DNA of 10,813 bases. Source: Candidatus Delongbacteria bacterium. Lineage in GTDB: Bacteria; UBA4055. The notes under the pieces were generated by a model. It saw nothing but the letters and a program-made list of their open reading frames with translations, was not told the origin of the DNA and did not search any database. Below, piece after piece: positions 1 to 7,526 of the stretch. Each line of letters opens with the position of its first letter. Position 1 is the first letter of the stretch. The stretch lies in NCBI GenBank assembly GCA_028702975.1, contig JAQVNT010000037.1, positions 1 to 10,813 on the forward strand, given 5' to 3'. A program made the translations under genes and the position numbers.

Positions 1-81
1 AAGCTTGAACGCGGTCGCCACGGTTGACCAGAAAAATACGGCCAGTCCTGCGTAAATATATGCTCTTTTCTGATCTTTCAG
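1..81 (-). CDS. EamA/DMT-family transporter, N-terminal fragment (cut by window edge)
   Basis: Minus-strand codons from 81 to 1 read an N-terminus of the form LKDQKRAYIYAGLAVFFWST, followed by VATAFKL. The hydrophobic segment ending in the WSTVATAFK pattern is characteristic of the first transmembrane helix of EamA-type drug/metabolite transporters, which are inner-membrane exporters or importers of small metabolites. Only 27 codons are in the window; the family is usually about 290-300 residues. No ATG, GTG or TTG lies in frame near the expected start. The best candidate is CTG at 81-79, which overlaps the ABC-F stop as CTGA. That overlap implies translational coupling to the upstream ATPase gene. 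The family call rests on one short segment, and the substrate cannot be predicted. Confidence 0.62.
   Translation of the reverse strand, partial: MKDQKRAYIYAGLAVFFWSTVATAFKL
62..79. repeat. 18-bp perfect direct repeat, copy 1
   Basis: The 18-mer GCTCTTTTCTGATCTTTC (plus strand) is found here and identically at 343-360. On the minus strand it spans the ABC-F stop and the first codons of the EamA-type gene, where it encodes KDQKRA. Confidence 0.8.
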
Positions 82-2027
82 TTGACCGATCCCGCTTTCT
101 CTTCGAGTTTTTCGTTGAGCTCTGTCCATTCATCCATTTTATAGGCTAACTTTATCTCAATCTCGCCGATCTCCCTGCTTAGCTCGGTTATTCTGTCTGG
201 ATCGGAATTGCAGCCTGCGGTTAATAATGCCTCGATCTCCGACTTTCTTTCTTCTAAGGATTCTATCTCGGCCTCAGATCTTTCGAGTTTTTCTCTGTAG
301 TATTTTGTTTCCTTGTGCAGTTTGTTCCTCAGTTCGGCCTCGGCTCTTTTCTGATCTTTCGTTTTGAATGAAGCGGCGTTATCCTGAGCCTGAGCCTCTG
401 AGCCTGACTTTGATTCGTCAGCCTGAGCCTGATCTCTTTTTTCTATGTAATAGCTGTAATTACCTTCGATGACTTTAAAAGCGCCGTCTCTGATCTCGAA
501 CACTTTAGTGGCAAGCTCGTCTAAGAAGAACCTGTCGTGAGAGACTATTACGATCGTGCCTTCGTAGGTCAGAAGCGCATGCTGGAAAAGGTTCTTCGTC
601 GCGGCGTCAAGGTGGTTTGTCGGCTCGTCTAAGATGAGAAGGTTGCTCTTGCTCAGAAGTATCTTCAGAAGAGCAAGCCGCGACTTCTCCCCGCCGCTGA
701 GTACCGATATAGGCTTGTATATATCATTTCCGCTGAAAAGGAACGCACCGAGCATTGATCTTAACCTCTGATCGGTCTCAGCGGCGCCACAGGCGCGTAT
801 TTCCTCCCAGATATTATTCTCCGTGTTCAGATTCTCCGCGCTCTCCTGGGAGAAATACGCGGGGCTGACATTCAGCCCGAAAGCGAACGAGCCGCCTGAA
901 GGTTCAGTCTCGCCGGCCAGTATCTTGAACAGTGTGGATTTTCCGGCGCCGTTCTTTCCCACGACCGCGATCTTCTCGCCGCGGTAAACTGTGAAGTTCA
1001 CGCCCGAGAACACATTGAGCTCTCCGTAGCTTTTAGCCAGATCAGCGGCGCGGATCACTTCGTTTCCGCTCTTGGCGGTCTCAGGGAATTTTATTTTGAT
1101 CTTCTTCGACTCGTTCTCAAGCTCAATGACATCGAACTTCTCCAGCATCTTGATCCTGCTTTGGACCTGCGGCGCTTTGGTTGCCTTTGACCTGAAACGG
1201 TCGATAAAGTCCTGTATCCTCTTTATCTCGCCCTGCTGAGCTTCATATTCCTTCTTAAGAGCCTCAAGGCGCCTTTCCTTCTCTTTAAGGTAGAAAGAAT
1301 AATTCCCGCTGTACAATTCGAACTTCCCGCGCTTAAGCTCAAGTATCTTTGACACCATTTTATCCAGAAAGCGTCTGTCGTGTGACACCGTGATGATCGC
1401 GCCGGTATGGCCTTTCAGATACGATTCCAGCCACTCCATGCTTTCGGCGTCGAGATGGTTAGTCGGCTCGTCCAAAAGGAGGATGTCGGCTCGTTTGGAT
1501 AGAACTACCGCTAAGTTTATTCTGATCTTCCAGCCGCCTGAGAATTCGGTACATGACCTTGAGAAATCATCGCTCTTAAAGCCGAGGCCGGAAAGTATCC
1601 TTTTTGCCTCGGAGTCGAAAGCGTATCCGCCCTTTATCTCGAAATCGTGCGTTATCCCTGAATAGGCATTCAGTATCTGTTCATACTCTTTACTCTCATG
1701 GTCACAGACGGAGATCTCTTTTTCCAGCCTTTTCATTTCGTTCTCGATCTCAGATATGCCAGACGACCTGCGCATGAATTCAAGAACGGTGATCTCAGGC
1801 AGTTCGGTTGCTTCCTGCGAAAGGTAGGCTGTCGTTTTCCCGGCTCTGATCTCGACGGTACCTTTGTCCAGATAAACTTCGTCTAAGAGGCTTTTTAAAA
1901 AGGTCGTTTTGCCCGTTCCGTTATCGCCGACTATGCCGATCCTGTCGCTGTCTCGGATAAACAGCGAAACACAGTCAAAAATGACCTTGTCAGCGAATTT
2001 GAGAGATATGTCTGAAACTGTTATCAT
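78..2027 (-). CDS. ABC-F family ATPase (Uup/YdiF-like, ribosome-associated)
   Basis: A 649-residue soluble protein with two ABC ATPase domains and no membrane segments, as in ABC-F proteins that bind the ribosomal E site and modulate translation. Domain 1 has Walker A GDNGTGKT (34-41), signature FSGGW (162-166), Walker B LLLDEP (183-188) and switch SHD (215-217). Domain 2 has GKNGAGKS (357-364), LSGGE (443-447), LILDEP (464-469) and SHD (496-498). The linker at about 230-310 carries the conserved RFRSKATKAPQVQSR-type P-site arm (about 278-291). After a low-complexity QAQA-rich stretch (533-548) the C-terminus (about 558-645) is a charged coiled coil, as in Uup/YdiF. Length and layout suit a housekeeping ABC-F better than a classical resistance protein. 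The start at 2027 gives the expected MITVSDISLKF opening. Its ribosome binding site (AAAGGG) lies in the 3' arm of a terminator hairpin. The stop overlaps the next gene. Confidence 0.95.
   Translation of the reverse strand: MITVSDISLKFADKVIFDCVSLFIRDSDRIGIVGDNGTGKTTFLKSLLDEVYLDKGTVEIRAGKTTAYLSQEATELPEITVLEFMRRSSGISEIENEMKRLEKEISVCDHESKEYEQILNAYSGITHDFEIKGGYAFDSEAKRILSGLGFKSDDFSRSCTEFSGGWKIRINLAVVLSKRADILLLDEPTNHLDAESMEWLESYLKGHTGAIITVSHDRRFLDKMVSKILELKRGKFELYSGNYSFYLKEKERRLEALKKEYEAQQGEIKRIQDFIDRFRSKATKAPQVQSRIKMLEKFDVIELENESKKIKIKFPETAKSGNEVIRAADLAKSYGELNVFSGVNFTVYRGEKIAVVGKNGAGKSTLFKILAGETEPSGGSFAFGLNVSPAYFSQESAENLNTENNIWEEIRACGAAETDQRLRSMLGAFLFSGNDIYKPISVLSGGEKSRLALLKILLSKSNLLILDEPTNHLDAATKNLFQHALLTYEGTIVIVSHDRFFLDELATKVFEIRDGAFKVIEGNYSYYIEKRDQAQADESKSGSEAQAQDNAASFKTKDQKRAEAELRNKLHKETKYYREKLERSEAEIESLEERKSEIEALLTAGCNSDPDRITELSREIGEIEIKLAYKMDEWTELNEKLEEKAGSVN
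343..360. repeat. 18-bp perfect direct repeat, copy 2
   Basis: This is identical to 62-79. Here it lies inside the ABC-F coding region and encodes KDQKRA at about residues 557-562, at the start of the C-terminal coiled coil. It sits in the same codon phase as the copy in the downstream transporter gene. Confidence 0.8.
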
Positions 2028-2083
2028 AAAAAAGCCCTTTTTAACAAGGGCTTAAATATAAGAAAACATTTTGATAAACGCAT
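2024..2083 (-). CDS. possible 19-residue leader peptide upstream of ABC-F
   Basis: A short minus-strand ORF starts with ATG at 2083-2081 and reads MRLSKCFLIFKPLLKRAFL, then TGA at 2026-2024. Its start lies in the string TGATAATG formed with the stop of the GAPDH gene, so ribosomes leaving that gene could reinitiate; there is no good ribosome binding site of its own. The ORF crosses the whole terminator hairpin, and its stop overlaps the ABC-F start as ATGA. Leader peptides controlling hairpins upstream of ABC-F genes are known in Firmicutes (for example vmlR, lmo0919). Whether this ORF is translated is inference, and an ORF this short can arise by chance. Confidence 0.35.
   Translation of the reverse strand: MRLSKCFLIFKPLLKRAFL
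2028..2053 (-). terminator. Rho-independent terminator/attenuator between the divergent GAPDH and ABC-F
   Basis: On the minus strand AAGCCCTT (2053-2046), a 6-nt loop GTTAAA (2045-2040) and AAGGGCTT (2039-2032) form a perfect 8-bp stem with four central G-C pairs. The hairpin runs directly into T residues (2031-2028; six Ts in a row counting the end of the arm). The ABC-F ATG begins at the very next base. The hairpin therefore both ends the GAPDH transcript and hides the ABC-F ribosome binding site (AAAGGG, about 2040-2035). I see no promoter between the hairpin and the ATG, so ABC-F expression probably depends on readthrough or antitermination. Confidence 0.72.
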
Positions 2084-2085
2084 TA

Positions 2086-3336
2086 TCAGAATTTCTGATT
2101 TACATAATCTGCAAGAGCTGACAGCGTGTTCACATAGCTGCCGTACTCATTGTCGTACCAGCCGAATATCTTTGCATGGGTGACAGGCAGCTGGATAGTT
2201 TTGGAATCTTTCATTCCGTAGCTCTCAAGCATTGACGCGGGAATTTTAATAAAACCTGTTCTTGTATGAGTTTCGTGACCTTCGATGACGACCGATGCCT
2301 TAAATCCCATCAGGTCGGAAGATACATTCTGCCTTTCGGAGAACACAAGCATGTCTTTTTGAGAACCTGCCGCTGCTTTTATATATATATCGTTCAGGTA
2401 CTTTCTGTTTATGATCGGGTTACCTTTTTCGTCAAGTCCGGAGCTGAAAGTTATGTTCAGAATCAGAAGAGAAACTGTATTTGTAGGTATCCTTACCGAA
2501 TCCGCCATAAAGCCGATCTCCTGTATCTGAGGAAGTATGGACTCGAGCGCTTTGGCCGCACCTGTAGTTGACAAAATGATGTTGTTTAAGACTGAGCGCG
2601 TTTTTCTCAGGTCGGAAGCACCGTCCTTTGGTACGGAATCAAGCACGGACTGCGTATTGGTTGACGCATGAACTGTCGACATGGAAGTAGTCAGTATCTT
2701 TGAAGTCTCCCTGTCATCAAGAAGAGGTTTGATAATGTGGGACAGTCCTGTCGTCGTACAGCTTGCAGCGGATAGTATATGGTGCTTTTCGGGATTGTAT
2801 TCAAGGTGATTGATCCCGTAAACCATCATCGATGCGTCATCAGGCATCTTGGCAGATTTGTCCTTGATCTTGAAAGGTGCGCTCAGGATCACTTTCTGCG
2901 CTCCGCCGACTAAATGACCTCTCAGACTGCCTTTCGGATCGTCGAACTGGGTCGTGGGATCTACATACTGGCCCGTACAGTCAATAACTACCCTTACATC
3001 TTCGTTCTTCCATGGAATATTTTTCGGATTTCTTTCCTGGGTCAGAATTTTCACAGGCATGCCGTCTATTTCAAAAATAAACTTTTCCTTATCGATCACT
3101 TTGACGATAGATCCTGTCCTGTTTATTCCGTATAGAAATTTACCAAGCGGACCGTAGGTAGTGTCATTCTCTATAGTCTGGATCAGATCCTCGATGTTTT
3201 TTCCGACCTTTCGGCCAAGATTGATCACAACACCGTCAAAAGTCTTCTTTGACAGCTGATGCCACAAAACAAGTTTTCCGATTCTCCCAAGGCTGTTTAT
3301 GCCAAGGTAGTTCTTGTTTCTTACCTTAATATCCAT
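2086..3336 (-). CDS. divergent glyceraldehyde-3-phosphate dehydrogenase paralogue (416 aa)
   Basis: The GAPDH fold is recognisable: Rossmann motif GINSLGRIG (12-20), active-site SCTTTG with Cys193, catalytic His223 in STVHASTNTQ, STTGAAKA (256-263), Arg282 in VRIPTN, and GWYDNEYG (392-399). It is about 80 residues longer than the usual 330-340, with additions after the first strand (about 40-90) and near the C-terminus (about 340-385). The usual SCTTNC is SCTTTG. The Asp that normally binds the NAD ribose (NDL/NDP) is replaced by NLGRK (39-43), which could favour NADP; this is inference. The thiol, His and phosphate-contact Thr residues remain, so an active oxidoreductase on glyceraldehyde 3-phosphate or a related aldehyde is likely. 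The ATG at 3336 has a strong AGGAGG (3350-3345) 8 nt upstream and its own promoter. The stop is a tandem TGA-TAA, followed by a terminator hairpin. Confidence 0.88.
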   Translation of the reverse strand: MDIKVRNKNYLGINSLGRIGKLVLWHQLSKKTFDGVVINLGRKVGKNIEDLIQTIENDTTYGPLGKFLYGINRTGSIVKVIDKEKFIFEIDGMPVKILTQERNPKNIPWKNEDVRVVIDCTGQYVDPTTQFDDPKGSLRGHLVGGAQKVILSAPFKIKDKSAKMPDDASMMVYGINHLEYNPEKHHILSAASCTTTGLSHIIKPLLDDRETSKILTTSMSTVHASTNTQSVLDSVPKDGASDLRKTRSVLNNIILSTTGAAKALESILPQIQEIGFMADSVRIPTNTVSLLILNITFSSGLDEKGNPIINRKYLNDIYIKAAAGSQKDMLVFSERQNVSSDLMGFKASVVIEGHETHTRTGFIKIPASMLESYGMKDSKTIQLPVTHAKIFGWYDNEYGSYVNTLSALADYVNQKF

Positions 3337-3372
3337 TGCTCTAACCTCCTTTTTGGGTCATTTAATTATATG

Positions 3373-3401
3373 ATTATAAATGAATTTATTATGCAAAGCA
3401 A
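3373..3401 (-). promoter_or_regulatory. sigma-70-type promoter for the divergent GAPDH
   Basis: On the minus strand the -35 box is TTGCTT (3401-3396), followed by a 17-bp spacer and a perfect -10 box TATAAT (3378-3373). It lies in the 101-nt gap after the PPDK-like gene, about 37 bases upstream of the GAPDH ATG. It allows this GAPDH to be expressed independently of the two genes upstream. No terminator hairpin is visible between the PPDK-like stop and this promoter, so readthrough is also possible. Confidence 0.72.
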
Positions 3402-3437
3402 CCGAAATCTTTTAAGCGAATTTTTACAGCATATTTG

Positions 3438-6400
3438 TTATTTCAATTCTGTAACAGGATGATTTCCCTTGTAAACACAGCCTTTATTACCGTCGATCGC
3501 AACTTTATCGCCCCTCTTAAAAGTTTCAGCTCCGAAACTGCATGTTTTGTTTTTCTCATCCACAAGAAGACCGCCGGTGTTTACAATACATATCTTCTTC
3601 AGCCTTGCAGCCGTTACAGCAGCATGAGATGTTGATCCGCCTCTTGCAGTGATAAGTCCGTCGCACTCATATATCAAACCGATATCATCAGGTACCGTGT
3701 CCGGTCGTACAAGTATCAGTTTGAAATGCGGATCTTTCTTTCTTGTCTCATAAAGGTCATTCTGATCGAAAATAAGAACCCCGTTGATTACGCCGCTGCC
3801 GATCCCTATTCCCGTTCCCAACATCAGACTTTCATCGACCGGGTCTTTGAATACCGTTACTTCGGAATCCGAGACCGTATTCTGATTCCTTACCTGAAGG
3901 ATATACAGATCGTCCGGATCGCTGGACTCAAAAGTAAATTCCATCTCCTGATGATCAAAACCGTGGTCATCGATGAGTTCTACACACATTTTATTCAGTT
4001 TATTGTAAATTCCGGGAAATGTATCTTTAAGTGAGCTCTTCGGGTCCTTACAGTAAGGCTGATCGGGAGAAACGGGCAGAGGTTTTACAAGACCTCCCAC
4101 GATATCCTCTCCCTGGCTTATGGATGTAAAATCCCCGTTTATGTTGATCCCTGGCTTTGAGATATAATCGGCGCGGGTAAATAAAACTCCGGTCCCCGAA
4201 GTATAATTAAGGTTACCGAGCACCATATCCTGTACCGTCACGGCCGTCCCCCATTCGTCAGCGATATCCAAAATCTTCCTGTATGTTTTCGCAAGCTTGG
4301 AATCCCATGAATTGAAAACACTCGTTATTGTCTGCTTGAGCTGTTTGTAAGGATCGTCCTCGATATAAATTTTGTATTTGTCCAGAACAGCTCTATAGGC
4401 ATGAGCGATCTCTCTCATCTGAACTGGATCGAACTGGGATTTCAGTTCTTTGTTGTACTCTTTTTTATAGTCAGATATGATCTTGTCGAAAACATCCCTC
4501 TCAATGCCGTTAGACATTCCCCATGTCTGAAGGAATCTTCTGTAACAATCCCAGGCAGTCCACGGATAATTCTCTTTTTTGCTCAGGCCTTCAATTATCT
4601 CCTCATTCACTCCGACATTCAGAAAAGTATTCATGGCTCCGGGCATTGAGATGGGCGATCCTGAGCGTACGGAAAGAAGAAGAGGGTTGTCCGGGTTGCC
4701 GAGCTGTCTGCCTGTTATCTTTTCCAGCTTCTTCACATGATACTCAATTGCTCTGCTGTAATCCTTTAAAAGCTGGGGATGATTTAAAATGGTATTCTTC
4801 CGCCTGAATATTTCTGTTGTAATTACAAATCCCGGAGGAACGGGGTAACCAAGAAGGTACAATTTTTTGAGATTGAACGCTTTCTGACCTAAAAACACAT
4901 GATTATCCAAATTCGGGGTCTTTGAATACAAAGGGCTCGCGATCATATCCTTGTCAAATGACATGATATCCCTGATCATTTCAGGAGAATAATTGTTGAC
5001 CATATTGCTCATAGCCGAAATTATTTCGGATGTGAATGAATCCAGACCCTGAAGAAGGAAAGCGTTGGAAAGCATTTCCCTGTAAAACTCCTCGGATTTT
5101 CTGTCGGTCAGATTCGAAACTTCTCTTTCATCGAGTCCTGAACAGTCAAATATTTGAGGGACTATTGTTTTTAAAGGATTATCATACGGTTTAAAGAAAT
5201 ATTTCTTTATGATCTCCCTGATACTTTCGCCGATAAAACGGAACATATTTATGTACTGATGAAGACTGAAACTCTTGGATGTAAGACTGTACCTGAACAT
5301 TTCCATATTGTGATCGAGTTCTTTGATCGATATCCCGTCGATCTGAAGCCCTCTCTGATAATACTGAAGCACTTTGAATATCCTTTGAAGCGAATCGGCA
5401 GTAATGTAACTCAGGTCGATATCGTTCTTAAGATCCATGATCAGCTGCAGAGCCAGATGTTCAAGCTTGAATATTTTCCCCAGAGATTCAAACCTTTCCT
5501 CTCTATAGGCACCGTACATTGAAGGGATGCCGTAAGCCACATGCCTTTTATAATATATATTCTCCCAGCCTTCAGTTTTTTTCTCGCTGAAAATAATATT
5601 GTTAAGCTGTTCCATTATCTCCATAACGATCTTAAGGGCTTTTTCTGTTTTCTTTTCCTTCAGCGACTCTTCGAGCAGATCGATCTTATCGGATGAAGGC
5701 ACCGTAAACTTTCTTAAATAACCGCAGATATCGACCGTGCTGAAAGAATATTTTTCTACCAGCATATTATTGAGCCTGCATATCATCATAAGTCTTTTGC
5801 CGCTGACAGTATCAGTCTCTTTTGCCTCTGCTATCCATTTTCTGATATCTTTCTCTTTATTGTGAATGATCTCTTCAGGCTCGATCTGAGCGATCGATGC
5901 GATCTTGTGTATTAGTGCGGTGATCGGAGCTACATGCTCGCCTTCAGTATCTATTGAGTTCAAAACATCCTTCGGAACAAGATCTTCGATAATCTCTGTT
6001 TTTCTGTTCACCCAGAAAAGAAATATCCTTCTGGTAAGTTCTATATGGGTATTGTTGCTCTCGGTATGGACCTGTTTCCTCAAAAAATGTATGAGCCTGT
6101 CCTGTCTGAAACTGATCTCATCGATCATTGTAGTGACATCTCTTAACTCACCCTCCGCACCGATCTCGTTAAAATAGATAGGGAATATTCTGCACAGCTG
6201 TTTTACCAGTTTGTAAGAACTTTTAATATCGCAATTAAGAAGCTTTGAAACATCCTTCTGAAAAAGATCGGTATCGAAAATAAGCACGCCGCCCAGCTTA
6301 AGATTGGCTGTCAGTCCGGCAAGTATCGTTTCATACTTTGAGGTATCAGCTTCAAAAATATCCAGCCATGTCCTTATGTTCACAACATGCGCAGGATCAA

Positions 6401-7523
6401 CATTGATCCTCCATTCATCCGTCTGGAATGAAGGTCCGGGAGGTGTAAATCCCAGTTTAAGTATTTTCAGCGCAAAATATTCGCATAAGGAAGATTCTTT
6501 AATGTCCGCCAGTTTTATTCCGATCGTTCTGCAGCATGCAAGAACTGCGAGCTTATTTGTCCTTTTCAGATCTTTAAATACTTCGAACACATCATCAAGA
6601 AAAGGTTTGACAAGAGATTCTTCAAGATCCTTGAAAATATTTCCCAAGACCACATTCAGATCGTACATCAGATGGTCTTTCTGGTGGTTCATGCCTTCTA
6701 TGTCAAGCAAAAAAACGAGATAATGGAATTTATCGACTGGCGAGATGAGCCTGTCAACATATTTTCTGTAGAAGTTGGAGAATTCAAAATAAAGGGGAAT
6801 GTTATCTTCAAGATATTTTGTATCATGCCCGGTATCGAACATTTTATAATAGTCGTTGTAAAACTCTTTGCCTGTCTGTTTGAGGATCGCGACAGATTCC
6901 TCAGAAAAAAGATTTTCTCTTTCCCGTAACCATTCATCTATGCCTGTCTGTTTGTCCCAATATTCAATATTCTTCCTGCACATATCCCTATAAAATTCGT
7001 TATACGGGTTCCTGAATTCGTCGGTTTTAGAAAGTCCGGAAAGCTGATTTTTTACAGTATCGGAATTGATCAGTATCGTCTTCGGTTCGACTTTGAGAAG
7101 CTTTTCCAGTAGAGACAGTATCCTTTCTATCAGTTTAAAGAAAGGTTTTTCGTGATTGATCATTATACCGGCAAACTCGATAACGGTCCTGACCAGATCC
7201 TTTTTTATCTCGAACTCGACCGGCTTATCCAGAAGGTCTTCAAAAATGCCTACAAGTATCCCTAAAGCTCTATCCGCATTTTCATCGCGAACATAAAGCC
7301 AGTAGTCACCGACGCAGATCTTTCTGAGCCTGTTGCTTATATCCTTAAAATTCGGGTATTTGTGATGTATTTCGTTAAAGAATTCAACGGTGTAATTGTG
7401 TATGCCGTAATAGGAATCCGAAAGTGACATGAAGAATATATGATCCTCAGGGAATTCAATGTTTTCCTGCCTCGTATTGGAAAGATTGACCTCCAGCGCT
7501 TTAGATTTGAAATCTTTTTCCAT
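3438..7523 (-). CDS. giant PPDK-like phosphohistidine kinase lacking the PEP/pyruvate barrel
   Basis: A 1361-residue protein. Residues about 870-1215 match the ATP-grasp half of pyruvate phosphate dikinase: LGQKAFNL (878-885, Lys881), SVRSG (951-955, Arg953) followed by SMPGAMNT, WDCYRRFLQTWG (991-1002), DEWGTAVTVQDMVLGN (1089-1104), SQGEDIVGG (1136-1144), EFTFE (1195-1199) and LQVRN (1209-1213). Residues about 1235-1352 are the swivelling phosphohistidine domain, with GGSTSHAAV (1295-1303) and catalytic His1300. PPDK normally continues with a roughly 350-residue PEP/pyruvate barrel, but this protein stops nine residues after the YKGN at 1351-1354. Residues 1-870 match nothing I recognise; they are rich in Leu/Ile/Lys/Glu and look helical, without signal peptide or membrane segments. 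The kinase residues look intact, so ATP-dependent autophosphorylation of His1300 is plausible, but the acceptor is unknown. The start has GGAAGG (7535-7530) upstream, overlapping the end of the gap gene, which suggests translational coupling. The domain call is firm; the overall function is not. Confidence 0.9.
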   Translation of the reverse strand: MEKDFKSKALEVNLSNTRQENIEFPEDHIFFMSLSDSYYGIHNYTVEFFNEIHHKYPNFKDISNRLRKICVGDYWLYVRDENADRALGILVGIFEDLLDKPVEFEIKKDLVRTVIEFAGIMINHEKPFFKLIERILSLLEKLLKVEPKTILINSDTVKNQLSGLSKTDEFRNPYNEFYRDMCRKNIEYWDKQTGIDEWLRERENLFSEESVAILKQTGKEFYNDYYKMFDTGHDTKYLEDNIPLYFEFSNFYRKYVDRLISPVDKFHYLVFLLDIEGMNHQKDHLMYDLNVVLGNIFKDLEESLVKPFLDDVFEVFKDLKRTNKLAVLACCRTIGIKLADIKESSLCEYFALKILKLGFTPPGPSFQTDEWRINVDPAHVVNIRTWLDIFEADTSKYETILAGLTANLKLGGVLIFDTDLFQKDVSKLLNCDIKSSYKLVKQLCRIFPIYFNEIGAEGELRDVTTMIDEISFRQDRLIHFLRKQVHTESNNTHIELTRRIFLFWVNRKTEIIEDLVPKDVLNSIDTEGEHVAPITALIHKIASIAQIEPEEIIHNKEKDIRKWIAEAKETDTVSGKRLMMICRLNNMLVEKYSFSTVDICGYLRKFTVPSSDKIDLLEESLKEKKTEKALKIVMEIMEQLNNIIFSEKKTEGWENIYYKRHVAYGIPSMYGAYREERFESLGKIFKLEHLALQLIMDLKNDIDLSYITADSLQRIFKVLQYYQRGLQIDGISIKELDHNMEMFRYSLTSKSFSLHQYINMFRFIGESIREIIKKYFFKPYDNPLKTIVPQIFDCSGLDEREVSNLTDRKSEEFYREMLSNAFLLQGLDSFTSEIISAMSNMVNNYSPEMIRDIMSFDKDMIASPLYSKTPNLDNHVFLGQKAFNLKKLYLLGYPVPPGFVITTEIFRRKNTILNHPQLLKDYSRAIEYHVKKLEKITGRQLGNPDNPLLLSVRSGSPISMPGAMNTFLNVGVNEEIIEGLSKKENYPWTAWDCYRRFLQTWGMSNGIERDVFDKIISDYKKEYNKELKSQFDPVQMREIAHAYRAVLDKYKIYIEDDPYKQLKQTITSVFNSWDSKLAKTYRKILDIADEWGTAVTVQDMVLGNLNYTSGTGVLFTRADYISKPGININGDFTSISQGEDIVGGLVKPLPVSPDQPYCKDPKSSLKDTFPGIYNKLNKMCVELIDDHGFDHQEMEFTFESSDPDDLYILQVRNQNTVSDSEVTVFKDPVDESLMLGTGIGIGSGVINGVLIFDQNDLYETRKKDPHFKLILVRPDTVPDDIGLIYECDGLITARGGSTSHAAVTAARLKKICIVNTGGLLVDEKNKTCSFGAETFKRGDKVAIDGNKGCVYKGNHPVTELK

Positions 7524-7526
7524 CTT

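Noticed and set aside
1..6. HindIII site AAGCTT at the first base
   Set aside because: It could hint at a cloned-fragment boundary, but the EamA frame is open through it and a six-base site is common; nothing biological follows.
383..432. Short GCCTGA repeats in the ABC-F gene
   Set aside because: They encode the low-complexity QAQA-rich linker before the coiled coil; such linkers are common in ABC-F proteins.
2380..2391. TATATATAT run
   Set aside because: It lies within the divergent GAPDH coding sequence and encodes ordinary residues (Ile-Tyr-Ile); there is no sign of a promoter or repeat element.
3337..3437. Possible remnant of the missing PPDK barrel after the large gene
   Set aside because: The 101-nt gap contains a promoter and a ribosome binding site and no barrel-like coding sequence in any frame, so the short C-terminus appears genuine.
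6698..6937. A 79-codon minus-strand frame inside the PPDK-like gene
   Set aside because: It is out of frame within a continuous 1361-codon gene and has no family resemblance.
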